This document shows, piece by piece, positions 8,754 to 16,593 of a stretch of 64,000 bases of DNA. The position numbers and the translations under genes were made by a program. The notes under the pieces are model-generated. The model did not search any database and was not told the origin of the DNA. It saw only the letters and a program-made list of their open reading frames with translations. This DNA is from JACQFZ01 sp045810625 (lineage in GTDB: Bacteria; Pseudomonadota; Gammaproteobacteria; Acidiferrobacterales; Sulfurifustaceae): assembly GCA_045810625.1 (NCBI GenBank), contig JBJMVQ010000016.1, positions 1 through 64,000 of the forward strand, written 5' to 3'. Within the stretch, counting starts at the first letter, position 1; each line of letters opens with the position of its first letter.

Positions 8754-9610
8754 GCGCGGATGCCGCGACATCGTGGCCGGCACCGGCGAAGCTCAATCTC
8801 ATGCTCCACATCGTCGGACGGCGCTCCGACGGCTACCACTTGCTGCAAACGGTGTTTCAGTTTCTCGATTACGCGGACGAGCTTTATTTTCGCGTCACTG
8901 ACGACGGCATCATCGAGCGGTCAGGGGAGTGGGCGAACATTCCCGCGGACGCCGATCTCACCTTACGGGCCGCGCGACTGTTGCAGCAGGTGACGCGCTG
9001 CACGAAGGGTGTGCGGATCACGCTCGCCAAGCGGATTCCAATCGGCGGGGGCCTTGGCGGCGGCAGTTCGGACGCGGCCACCGCGCTCCTCGCCCTGAAT
9101 CAGCTGTGGGATGTTCGGCTTTCGATCGAGCAGCTGGCCGCACTCGGGCTCCAACTCGGCGCCGATGTGCCGTTCTTCCTTCGGGGGCGGGCCGCGGTGG
9201 GCGAGGGGATCGGCGATGTTCTCACCCCGATCGATCCGCCCGAACGGTGGTATGCGGTGGCGGTACCGCCTGTCGCTGTTCCGACCGCGGAGGTTTACGC
9301 GGCGTTCGCCCGGGAAAATCGATTGACACCCCTATCCCTCCCCCGGACAATACGCGACCTTCGGGAGGGGTATGGCCGAAACGACCTCGAAGCGGTCGTC
9401 CGAAAGCGTTACCCCGCTGTCGAACGCGCGTTCCAGTATCTCGCGCCGTGGCAGCCGCGCATGACGGGTTCGGGTGGTTGCGTGTTTGTGAACGTGGGCG
9501 ACCCGGCTGAAGGTCAGCGCGTTCTTGCCGGGCTGCCGGCCGGTTTTACCGGTTTTGTCGCGCGCGGGATGAACCGACACCCATTGTTGGGGTCTGCGAG
9601 AACGCAGTAA
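8750..9610 (+). CDS. ispE: 4-diphosphocytidyl-2-C-methyl-D-erythritol kinase
   Basis: IspE phosphorylates CDP-methylerythritol in the non-mevalonate isoprenoid pathway. It is a GHMP kinase of 286 residues. The opening PAPAKLNLMLHIVGRRSDGYH-type motif, the ATP loop GGGLGGGSSDAATAL and the C-terminal MTGSGGCVFV are all present. The ATG at 8750 overlaps the lolB stop by four bases, so the two are translationally coupled. The lolB-ispE-tRNA-Gln-prs order is the standard one in gammaproteobacteria. Confidence 0.97.
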   Translation: MSADAATSWPAPAKLNLMLHIVGRRSDGYHLLQTVFQFLDYADELYFRVTDDGIIERSGEWANIPADADLTLRAARLLQQVTRCTKGVRITLAKRIPIGGGLGGGSSDAATALLALNQLWDVRLSIEQLAALGLQLGADVPFFLRGRAAVGEGIGDVLTPIDPPERWYAVAVPPVAVPTAEVYAAFARENRLTPLSLPRTIRDLREGYGRNDLEAVVRKRYPAVERAFQYLAPWQPRMTGSGGCVFVNVGDPAEGQRVLAGLPAGFTGFVARGMNRHPLLGSARTQ

Positions 9611-9699
9611 GAAGCGAGCGATAGTTTTCACACGACGCAGGGACGACACGCTGCGCGTTCTAGCCCGATCTGATCGACGAATTTTTATGCGCAACTTGC

Positions 9700-9774
9700 T
9701 GGGGTGTCGCCAAGCGGTAAGGCACCGGATTTTGATTCCGGCATTCCCAGGTTCGAATCCTGGCACCCCAACCA
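9700..9774 (+). tRNA. tRNA-Gln (anticodon TTG)
   Basis: A 75-nt cloverleaf. The acceptor stem TGGGGTG (9700-9706) pairs with CACCCCA (9764-9770), followed by discriminator A and an encoded CCA (9772-9774). The anticodon loop is TT-TTG-AT with the anticodon at 9732-9734, closed by CCGGA/TCCGG, and the T-loop is GTTCGAATC. Its 3' end and the following 9 bases are repeated 188 bases downstream. Confidence 0.97.
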
Positions 9775-9783
9775 TTACGAAGA
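9756..9783 (+). repeat. Direct repeat, tRNA-Gln 3' end, copy 1
   Basis: 28 bases beginning AATCCTGGCACCCC cover the last 19 bases of tRNA-Gln plus 9 bases of flank. They recur exactly at 9944-9971. Such 3'-end duplications are the usual footprint of site-specific integration at a tRNA gene. Confidence 0.8.
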
Positions 9784-9833
9784 TGCCGTATTTGGCAGGT
9801 AGATGAACGAGGGTCTGTTGTTACAGTTCAGTC

Positions 9834-9954
9834 GTGCCAGGATGAGAACCCGAAGGGTTCGACAAAATCGCCGGGAGCGATTTTGAACAACGGAGCGTAG
9901 CGACGCTGGCCCTGAAGGGGCGAAGCACATGGATGTGCGAAGTAATCCTGGCAC
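9834..9954 (+). repeat. Hairpin-rich element between tRNA-Gln direct repeats
   Basis: This element is bounded by the inverted repeat GTGCCAGGAT (9834-9843) and ATCCTGGCAC (9945-9954). Inside it are a 6-bp hairpin (9846-9860, GAACCC/GGGTTC), a perfect 9-bp hairpin (9863-9871 with 9877-9885, CAAAATCGC/GCGATTTTG) and a GCACAT/ATGTGC palindrome (9925-9938). It has no credible ORF. The density of short perfect stems suggests a structured RNA or a miniature element, not spacer DNA. Confidence 0.6.
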
Positions 9955-9971
9955 CCCAACCATTACGAAGA
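9944..9971 (+). repeat. Direct repeat, tRNA-Gln 3' end, copy 2
   Basis: Exact second copy of 9756-9783. It lacks the rest of the tRNA and so cannot be a functional tRNA gene. Confidence 0.8.
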
Positions 9972-10073
9972 CTGCATTTCGCAACAGACCTAGCGCCGTT
10001 ATCAGGGACTATTCCGGCGCCCGACCAAAGCATACCGCGAACTTTCACGAAAACTTAAACGTCAGGGGAGCGC

Positions 10074-11024
10074 ATGCCGGCCGACAATATGGTCGTTTTC
10101 AGCGGGAACGCGAATCCCGCGCTTGCTGAATTGGTCTCGCGGCACCTTGGGCTGCCGCTGGGCAAAGCGACGGTCGGACGGTTCTCGGACGGTGAGGTGA
10201 TGGTCGAGATCATGGAGCACGTCCGCGGCAAGGACGTCTTCGTCGTGCAGCCGACGTGCTGTCCGAGCAACGACAATTTGATGGAGCTGCTGGTGCTCAT
10301 CGATGCGTTGAAGCGGTCGTCGTCGCGGCGCATCACCGCCGTCATTCCTTATTATGGTTACGCGCGGCAGGACCGGCGGCCGCGCACCGCGCGCGTTGCG
10401 ATTACCGCGAAGCTCGTGGCGGACATGATTACCGTGTCGGGCGCGAACCGCGTGCTGACAGTCGATCTGCACGCGGATCAGATCCAGGGCTTCTTCAATA
10501 TTCCGACGGACAATATTTACGCGTCCCCGATTCTGCTCGGAGACATTTGGCGCCAGGAGTATGACGACCTGCTCGTCGTGTCGCCGGACGTCGGCGGGGT
10601 GGTGCGGGCGCGCGCGATGGCGAAGCACCTCGAAGCGGATCTTGCGATCATCGACAAGCGCCGGCCGAAACCGAACGAAGCGAAGGTCATGCACATCATC
10701 GGCGAGGTCGAAGGCCGCGTTTGCGCGCTGATGGACGATATCGTCGACACCGCCGGGACGTTGTGCGAAGCGGCCGCGGCGTTGAAGAGCCACGGTGCGC
10801 GCAAGGTGCTGGCGTACTGTACCCACCCGGTGCTGTCCGGGAAGGCGGTCGAGCGCATCGAGCAGTCGCAGCTCGACGAGCTGGTGGTGACCGACACGAT
10901 TCCGCTGCGGCCGGAGGCTGCGGCGTGCAAGCGCATCCGGCAGCTCAGCATCGCCGAGCTGCTGGCCGAGTCGATGCGCCGCATCGCGGAAGACGATTCG
11001 ATCAGTACGCTGTTCATGGAATGA
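10074..11024 (+). CDS. prs: Ribose-phosphate pyrophosphokinase
   Basis: Prs makes PRPP from ribose-5-phosphate and ATP for nucleotide, histidine and tryptophan synthesis. The 316-residue length is standard. The PRPP-binding loop is seen in VCALMDDIVDTAGT, the flexible ATP loop in YYGYARQDRRPR and the N-terminal VFSGNANPALAELV is conserved. A good ribosome site AGGGGAG precedes the ATG. The usual PRPP-synthase signature VDLHADQIQGFF is intact. It heads the prs-rplY-pth-ychF group, downstream of tRNA-Gln as in Pseudomonas. Confidence 0.97.
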   Translation: MPADNMVVFSGNANPALAELVSRHLGLPLGKATVGRFSDGEVMVEIMEHVRGKDVFVVQPTCCPSNDNLMELLVLIDALKRSSSRRITAVIPYYGYARQDRRPRTARVAITAKLVADMITVSGANRVLTVDLHADQIQGFFNIPTDNIYASPILLGDIWRQEYDDLLVVSPDVGGVVRARAMAKHLEADLAIIDKRRPKPNEAKVMHIIGEVEGRVCALMDDIVDTAGTLCEAAAALKSHGARKVLAYCTHPVLSGKAVERIEQSQLDELVVTDTIPLRPEAAACKRIRQLSIAELLAESMRRIAEDDSISTLFME

Positions 11025-11109
11025 TTTCATTGCTCCGCGTTGGGTGGAGCGCAACGACAGCTCTCGATCTGGTCGCGGAGAGAGAGCTTGTACAACTGAG
11101 GAGACCATC

Positions 11110-11850
11110 ATGGCCACGAAATTTGAAGTCAATGCAGAGCCGCGCACGGCGAAGGGGAAGGGTGCGAGCCGCCGCCTCCGTCGCGCCGGCAAAGTACCGG
11201 GTATTGTTTATGGCGCGGGGAAAGACGCGGTGCCGGTCGCGCTCGATCACAACACGATGTTGCGGAGCCTCGATCAGGAAGCGTTCCACACGTCGATTCT
11301 GACGCTGAAGCTCGACGGCGCGTCGGATCAGGCGATTCTGCGCGACTACCAGATGCATCCGATGAAGCCGCAGGTGCTGCATGTCGATCTGCAGCGCATC
11401 AGCGCGACCGAAAAGATTCACATGCGCGTCCCGCTGCACTTCGTCGGGCAGGACGTCGCGCCCGGCGTGAAGCAGGAAGGCGGCCTCGTCACGCACCTGA
11501 TGACCGAAGTCGACGTCACGTGTTTGCCGCATCAGCTGCCCGAATTCCTCGAAGTGGACATGTCGCAGGTGAAGTTGAACGAGTCGGTGCATCTCTCCGA
11601 CATCAAGCTGCCGGAAGGCGTGCAGATCACGACGCTCGCGCACGGCGGCGACGACCTCGCGGTCGCGACGATCACGACCGTGCGGGTGGAAGAAGAAGCG
11701 CCTGCGGCGGCGGCAGCGCCGGAAGCGGCGGCGGCCCCGGGTGCGGCGACGACGCCGGGCGCCCCGGCGGCAGCAGCGCCGGCGGCGGCAGCGGGCGAAG
11801 CCAAAAAGGCCGAGGCGAAGAAGCCCGAAGGCAAGAAAGAGGGCAAGTAA
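11110..11850 (+). CDS. rplY: 50S ribosomal protein L25 (Ctc form)
   Basis: L25/TL5 binds 5S rRNA in the large subunit. This is the long Ctc form of 246 residues: an N-terminal L25 domain (residues 1-95, GKGASRRLRRAGKVPGIVYG being the signature) and a C-terminal beta domain (about 100-190). A low-complexity Ala/Pro tail of about 40 residues ends in a Lys/Glu run (KKAEAKKPEGKKEGK). The ATG at 11110 follows GAGGAGA. The tail length is variable in the family and the chain ends cleanly in TAA. Confidence 0.96.
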   Translation: MATKFEVNAEPRTAKGKGASRRLRRAGKVPGIVYGAGKDAVPVALDHNTMLRSLDQEAFHTSILTLKLDGASDQAILRDYQMHPMKPQVLHVDLQRISATEKIHMRVPLHFVGQDVAPGVKQEGGLVTHLMTEVDVTCLPHQLPEFLEVDMSQVKLNESVHLSDIKLPEGVQITTLAHGGDDLAVATITTVRVEEEAPAAAAAPEAAAAPGAATTPGAPAAAAPAAAAGEAKKAEAKKPEGKKEGK

Positions 11851-11973
11851 GCGCAGCGGCACAGAGGCGCATTCGCCCGCGCGGTTTCGCCGGCGAATGC
11901 GGCTCTTGCGCGGACGCTCCCGCGTCCCGTCAGGAACAGGGCGAGAGCGGGGGCGCGCGGCGGAGCGGCATAG

Positions 11974-12558
11974 ATGGATCCCGGAATCGCTCTCATCGTC
12001 GGTTTGGGCAATCCCGGCGCCGAATACGCGGAAACCCGGCACAACGCCGGGTTCCGTTTTATCGGAGCCGTCGCTGCATCCTTCGGTGCGCAGCTTCGCA
12101 GCGAGGCTCGTTTCAACGCCGAAGCCGCGCGCGTGGTTCTCGCCGATCGGGACGTTTGGCTGCTTCAGCCGCTGACGTTCATGAACCGTAGCGGCGAAGC
12201 GGTCGCGCGGTTCGCGCAGTATTACAAAATCCCGATCGAGCGCATTCTGGTCGCGTATGACGAACTCGATCTTGCGCCCGGTGTTGTGCGCCTGAAGCGC
12301 GGCGGCGGCGACGCGGGCCACAATGGCGTACACGACCTCATCGAAAAGCTGGCGAGCGCGGATTTCCTGCGGCTGCGCATCGGGATCGGGCGGCCGCCGA
12401 ACTCGGGTCAAGGCGCGAATTATGTTTTGAAGCGAGCGCCGGCCGCGGAGCAGAAACTGATCGACGATGCGATCGAGCGCGCCCGCGGGCAGTTGCCTGG
12501 CATCGCGCGCGGCGAGTATCAGAAGGTCATGAACGTGCTGCACACCGACCCGGTGTGA
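11974..12558 (+). CDS. pth: Peptidyl-tRNA hydrolase
   Basis: Pth recycles tRNA from peptidyl-tRNA released by abortive translation. The 194-residue protein has LIVGLGNPGAEYAETRHNAGF at its start with the catalytic His at residue 23, plus the conserved Asn of LGNPG, the Asp of AYDELDL and the Asn of GGGDAGHNGV. It lies 123 bases after rplY. Confidence 0.97.
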   Translation: MDPGIALIVGLGNPGAEYAETRHNAGFRFIGAVAASFGAQLRSEARFNAEAARVVLADRDVWLLQPLTFMNRSGEAVARFAQYYKIPIERILVAYDELDLAPGVVRLKRGGGDAGHNGVHDLIEKLASADFLRLRIGIGRPPNSGQGANYVLKRAPAAEQKLIDDAIERARGQLPGIARGEYQKVMNVLHTDPV

Positions 12559-12588
12559 GCGCAGCTTTACCAAACAAGGTTACCGGTC

Positions 12589-13680
12589 ATGGGATTCAAA
12601 TGCGGCATCGTCGGTCTACCGAACGTCGGCAAGTCGACGCTCTTCAACGCGCTCACGCGTGCCGGCGTGCCGGCGGAGAATTATCCGTTCTGCACGATTG
12701 ATCCGCACGTCGGCATCGTCGAGGTGCCCGATCCGCGTCTCGACAAGCTCGCCGAGATCGTCCAGCCGCAGAAAGTCGTCCCGACGACCATCGAATTCGT
12801 CGACATCGCGGGACTCGTGGCGGGCGCGTCCAAAGGCGAGGGTCTCGGCAACAAGTTTCTCGCGCATATTCGCGAGGTCGATGCGATCGCGCATGTCGTG
12901 CGCTGCTTCGAGAACGAGAACGTCACGCACGTCGCCGGCAAGGTGAGCCCGCTCGCGGATATCGAGACCATCAATACCGAGCTCGCGCTCGCCGATCTCG
13001 ATACCATCGAGAAAGCGCACGCGCGCGCGGCGTCGCGCGCGAAGGGCGGCGCCAAGGATGAAATGCGGCTGCGCGATTTGCTCGAGCGCGTGCGCGCCCA
13101 CATGAACACCGGCGCGCCTCTACGCACCGCGGTTTTGACCCCCGAGGAGCAGGCGCTGATGAAGCCGCTGTTCCTCCTGACGGACAAGCCGACGATGTAT
13201 CTCGCGAACGTCAGCGAAACCGGCTTCGAAAACAATCCGTATCTCGATCAGGTGCGCGCTCACGCGAAAGCGGAAGGTGCCGTCGTCGTGCCCGTGTCGG
13301 CGGCGATCGAGGCGGAACTGGTCGAGCTGGGCCCCGACGACAAGCAGGCGTTTCTAGCGGACCTTGGCTTGAAGGAGCCCGGTCTCAACCGCGTGATCCG
13401 CGCCGGCTACGAGCTGCTCGGGCTCATCACGTTCTTCACGGCGGGTCCGAAGGAAGCGCGCGCCTGGACGGTTCATGCCGGCGCGCTGGCGCCGCAGGCG
13501 GCGGGCGTGATTCACTCCGATTTCGAGCGTGGTTTCATTCGAGCCGAAGTTATTTCTTATGCGGACTACGTCAGCCTGGGGGGCGAAGCGGCGGCGCGCG
13601 ATGCGGGAAAGCTGCGTCTCGAAGGGAAGGAGTACCGAGTGCAGGACGGTGACGTTGTGCACTTTCGGTTCAACGTGTAG
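12589..13680 (+). CDS. ychF: Redox-regulated ATPase/GTPase YchF
   Basis: YchF is an Obg-family P-loop NTPase that binds ATP and ribosomes. The 363-residue chain has the P-loop GLPNVGKSTLFNALT, the NYPFCTIDP switch region, the Walker B-like FVDIAGLVAGASKGEGLGNKF, and a C-terminal TGS domain ending VQDGDVVHFRFNV. It closes the prs-rplY-pth-ychF group and is followed by tRNA-Met, as in Pseudomonas. Confidence 0.97.
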   Translation: MGFKCGIVGLPNVGKSTLFNALTRAGVPAENYPFCTIDPHVGIVEVPDPRLDKLAEIVQPQKVVPTTIEFVDIAGLVAGASKGEGLGNKFLAHIREVDAIAHVVRCFENENVTHVAGKVSPLADIETINTELALADLDTIEKAHARAASRAKGGAKDEMRLRDLLERVRAHMNTGAPLRTAVLTPEEQALMKPLFLLTDKPTMYLANVSETGFENNPYLDQVRAHAKAEGAVVVPVSAAIEAELVELGPDDKQAFLADLGLKEPGLNRVIRAGYELLGLITFFTAGPKEARAWTVHAGALAPQAAGVIHSDFERGFIRAEVISYADYVSLGGEAAARDAGKLRLEGKEYRVQDGDVVHFRFNV

Positions 13681-13795
13681 GCACGCTTGCACGCGCACTC
13701 TCGATGACCGAAAATTCGCCCCCCTCTTCCGAGTCGGGGCGGGTCGCGAGAAATATCGCCGCCAACGCTTCGGGAGCAATCAGGTCCGACAGCGC

Positions 13796-13822
13796 ACGTA
13801 CATGGCTATGTAGCTCAGCTGG
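13796..13822 (+). repeat. Partial tRNA-Met copy (5' end only)
   Basis: The sequence ACGTACA followed by the first 19-20 bases of tRNA-Met (TGGCTATGTAGCTCAG...) is found here and again at 13917-13944 in front of the complete gene, with one extra C in the second copy. After the D-stem the first copy diverges into GC-rich sequence, so it is a truncated, non-functional tRNA fragment. Confidence 0.75.
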
Positions 13823-13925
13823 GCGAGCGGCGAGAATACGCAGCCGCGAGCGCGAGGCATGGAAGCCGAGCTGGGCAGGGCTTCAGGGACGAATCAACCA
13901 CCAGGTAGTAATGGGGACGTACACT

Positions 13926-14002
13926 GGCTATGTAGCTCAGCTGGTTAGAGCGCGGCACTCATAATGCTGAGGTCGGCGGTTCGATCCCGCCCATAGCCAC
14001 CA
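13926..14002 (+). tRNA. tRNA-Met (anticodon CAT, elongator type)
   Basis: A 77-nt cloverleaf. Acceptor GGCTATG (13926-13932) pairs with CATAGCC (13992-13998), then discriminator A and encoded CCA at 14000-14002. The anticodon loop is CTCATAA with CAT, and the T-loop is GTTCGATCC. The first base pair is G-C, unlike the mismatched first pair of initiator tRNA, so this is an elongator methionine tRNA (a CAT-anticodon Ile tRNA cannot be excluded by eye). Confidence 0.93.
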
Positions 14003-14211
14003 AATTTTCCTACCCCGAGCCGCCCAAAGAGCAAGGCATTCAGCGTTGTTTGGCCCGGAAGCCCGCGGCTCTATGGAGCTTCGCAGAGTAGAGGTTTACC
14101 CGAGCCGAGAATTGCGTGGACGGTTAGTTTGCGGAGCTAAGGGGATCGCAGCTGCAGCGCGTAGTGCAATCAATTTCTTACTGCGAGGAGCGCCAATTGT
14201 CGCACCGCGGG

Positions 14212-14231
14212 GGCTCGGTTTTTTCCGAGCC
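14212..14231. terminator. Hairpin between tRNA-Met and the sulfotransferase gene
   Basis: GGCTCGG (14212-14218), a six-T loop and CCGAGCC (14225-14231) form a perfect 7-bp stem between two transcription units that face each other. The T-run is in the loop, not after the stem, so termination is only a possibility. The rest of 14003-14254 holds no convincing gene. Confidence 0.3.
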
Positions 14232-14254
14232 GCCGCGATGCACGCGGAACAGTC

Positions 14255-15274
14255 TTAAGCGCTTCGCGCCAGTGTCGGCTGACGATTGCGGATTTCCGCG
14301 ATGAGGGTCGCCTGGCGGTCGCGGCGTTTGAGATCTTCCTGATCCACGCCGCTCAGCACTTCGTCCTTCAGCCGTTTGTTCTCGGCGTCGAAAAGACGAA
14401 TTTCCCGCGTCGTGAATTTCCGCTCTTCACCGCGCGGCACATAGACCCGCTCGTACCCGAGCGCGTCGAGCACGTCGCCCGCGACCGATTCGAAGATCTC
14501 GATATCCTCGCGCGATGCCTCCTTGAGGAACTTGCGCGTATTGTTCGACATCACCGGTTTGACCACGTTGTGCCACAGCGCGCTGGAGTCAGCGGCGCGT
14601 TTGGCTTCGTCCGACGTGTGAAACTCGAGCATGCTCGGTTTGTAGGCTACGTCGAGGAACGCGCACAGGCGGCGCACCGTTTGCTCGGTTTGTGATGTGA
14701 GCTCCTCGTAGCTGACGTTGATGAAGCGGTCGGCCGGCACGCGACTGCGGTGTTGCAGCGCGAGCCGCTGGGTTTCGGCCCATTCTTTAGCGATGTGGTA
14801 AAAATGCTTCTCTCCGACGACGGCCTTGCGAAACGACACGGCGACGTCGCGTCCGTCGCGGTAGAGATAGATGTACTTCCCGTCCCGAAAGTACGCGTCG
14901 ATCTCGGGCAGGAACAGCGTGTTCTGCATGCTCTTGCAGAGCCAGGTTTCCGCGCTGCGCGCGTCCGCAAATGCCTGGTAGACGCTGCCGAATACGGCCA
15001 CCAGGGACCGCTCGCGACAGTCTGCTGCCACTTTTTTGCGATCGAGCGTGACGCCTTCCCACGGGACTGGATTGAGCTCGACGAGCCGGCACACGTCGTC
15101 GACCAGCATCGCGAAATTCTCGTCGCGTTGCAGATCACCGTACTTCGGCATAACCGACATCAGGCGGTGCAGGATGTGCGGGGGGTGCGGTGCGGCGATG
15201 TTCCCGAGCTGATTCAGCATCAGCCGCAGCATGTTCGAACCGGAGCGCTGTGTTCCAATCATGAATATTGGCAT
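14255..15274 (-). CDS. Sulfotransferase-family protein
   Basis: A 339-residue PAPS-dependent sulfotransferase homologue. The 5'-phosphosulfate loop is at the very start (MPIFMIGTQRSGSNMLRLML, residues 1-20) and the 3'-phosphate-binding strand is YLYRDGRDVAVSFRKA near residue 140. The C-terminal 60 residues are charged and helical (DAENKRLKDEVLSGVDQEDLKRRD), perhaps a coiled coil for oligomerisation. The ribosome site GGAAAGGAG is strong and the gene starts 20 bases after chrA, so the two share a transcript. The acceptor substrate cannot be predicted; bacterial relatives sulfate carbohydrates, lipids or small molecules. Confidence 0.85.
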   Translation of the reverse strand: MPIFMIGTQRSGSNMLRLMLNQLGNIAAPHPPHILHRLMSVMPKYGDLQRDENFAMLVDDVCRLVELNPVPWEGVTLDRKKVAADCRERSLVAVFGSVYQAFADARSAETWLCKSMQNTLFLPEIDAYFRDGKYIYLYRDGRDVAVSFRKAVVGEKHFYHIAKEWAETQRLALQHRSRVPADRFINVSYEELTSQTEQTVRRLCAFLDVAYKPSMLEFHTSDEAKRAADSSALWHNVVKPVMSNNTRKFLKEASREDIEIFESVAGDVLDALGYERVYVPRGEERKFTTREIRLFDAENKRLKDEVLSGVDQEDLKRRDRQATLIAEIRNRQPTLARSA

Positions 15275-15294
15275 CGTTATTCTCCTTTCCTAGA

Positions 15295-16539
15295 TCAATA
15301 AACGAAAAAGCCGATCAAACCGGCCGCCGGAATCACCCACACCGCATCGGCGCGAAGCTTGAGCAGCGCGATGAGCGCCACCGCGAAGATCGCGACCGAG
15401 GTCCAAGCAGGCACGGCGTGTTTTCCGACGATCACCACCGCGGCGAAGATCATGCCGATGACCGCCGGACGTACGCCGCGCAGCGATGCCTGCATCGCGT
15501 TCGATTTCTTCATGCGTTCGAGGAGTCGCGTGCAGCCCACCATCAGTAACGCCGGCGGGCCGAACATGCCGAGCGTCGCGACGGCCGCACCGGAAACGCC
15601 CGCGACCTTGTAACCGATGAATGCGGCGCTCACGAGAATCGGACCCGGCATGATCTGTCCGAGCGCGACGCCGTCGATGAACTCGCGTTGCGTGAGCCAG
15701 CCCTGGCCTTTCACCACGACTTCGCCGATCAGCGGAATGAACACGTAGCCCCCGCCGAAGAGCATCAGGCTCATGCCGCCGAAAACGGCGAAGAGTTTGA
15801 GTAGCAGGGTCGGATCGACCGGAGCGAGGGGTACTGCCGCGAGCGGACCGAGATCGAGGAAAAACTGATTCATGCGCGCCTTCGCGGCGGTCGGGGTTTT
15901 CGACCGCGCCGCGTTGCGATGCGGTTCCGAAGTGTTCGGCTTACGGAACCACCACCAGCCGAGCAGTCCCGCGCCGATAACGATGGCGAGCGTGCTGAAG
16001 AAGCCGCCGACACCGAGGAGAATGGCCGCTGCTACCGCTGCGATCGCGCCTTCGCGTACGCCGGTAATCGATTTACGCGCCATGTTCCAGCCGGCCGCAA
16101 GGATGATTGCGGCGACCGCGGGAACGAATCCCATGAAGATGCCGCTGACCGCGGGAATGTTGCCCCACCGAAAGTAAGCGATGCTCAGCGCCATGATGAG
16201 CACGAACGGCGGCAGCACTGCCGCGCAAACGCTCGTGGCGGCGCCGGCGCCCCCGCGCAAACGGTACCCGACGTACGCGACCACGTTCACCGCGGTGGGG
16301 CCGGGTAGCAGCGTTGCGAGCGATATCCCGTCGAGCATCTCCTGATGCGCGAGCAGCTTGCGCCGTTCGACCACGACGTTTTGCACGACCGAGATAATCG
16401 CCATGAACCCGCCAAAGCTCGTGCACGCGATCCGAAAGAAAATCCAGAAGAGTTGGGGCAGCGATACCGGGGCGGCAGCGTCGGTGTCGTGGCGTTGGAT
16501 TGGCGGTCGTTCGCGGCGGCGTCGGCTTCGTCTGCTCAT
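15295..16539 (-). CDS. chrA: Chromate transporter, CHR family (two-domain)
   Basis: ChrA exports chromate, a sulfate analogue. The 414-residue protein has two homologous membrane halves, each with the family signature: FRIACTSFGGFMAIISVVQ and SLATLLPGPTAVNVVAYVGY in the first, FGGMSLMLFGGGYVFIPLIG and GVALGQIMPGPILVSAAFIG in the second. Roughly 10-12 membrane segments are predicted, with a hydrophilic linker around residues 195-225. It has an unusually basic cytosolic start (MSRRSRRRRERPP). The ATG at 16539 is preceded by AGGAAA. It is the middle gene of the TauE-ChrA-sulfotransferase operon. Confidence 0.93.
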   Translation of the reverse strand: MSRRSRRRRERPPIQRHDTDAAAPVSLPQLFWIFFRIACTSFGGFMAIISVVQNVVVERRKLLAHQEMLDGISLATLLPGPTAVNVVAYVGYRLRGGAGAATSVCAAVLPPFVLIMALSIAYFRWGNIPAVSGIFMGFVPAVAAIILAAGWNMARKSITGVREGAIAAVAAAILLGVGGFFSTLAIVIGAGLLGWWWFRKPNTSEPHRNAARSKTPTAAKARMNQFFLDLGPLAAVPLAPVDPTLLLKLFAVFGGMSLMLFGGGYVFIPLIGEVVVKGQGWLTQREFIDGVALGQIMPGPILVSAAFIGYKVAGVSGAAVATLGMFGPPALLMVGCTRLLERMKKSNAMQASLRGVRPAVIGMIFAAVVIVGKHAVPAWTSVAIFAVALIALLKLRADAVWVIPAAGLIGFFVY

Positions 16540-16593
16540 TTCGATTTCCTAAATCCGTATGTATTGTTTCGTACGCGTGCTCGCAGTCGCGGA

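Noticed and set aside
9700..9971. Prophage or genomic island integrated at tRNA-Gln
   Set aside because: Direct repeats are present but only about 160 bases lie between them, with no integrase or phage gene; at most a scar.
11014..12573. 519-codon minus-strand frame opposite rplY and pth
   Set aside because: Covers two certain genes and an intergenic gap and includes an arginine run translated from the Ala-rich rplY tail in reverse.
13796..13822. A second functional tRNA-Met
   Set aside because: Only the acceptor 5' strand and part of the D-arm are present; no anticodon or T-arm follows.
14046..14258. 70-codon plus-strand frame after tRNA-Met
   Set aside because: No ribosome site, composition of non-coding DNA, and it runs through the hairpin at 14212-14231.
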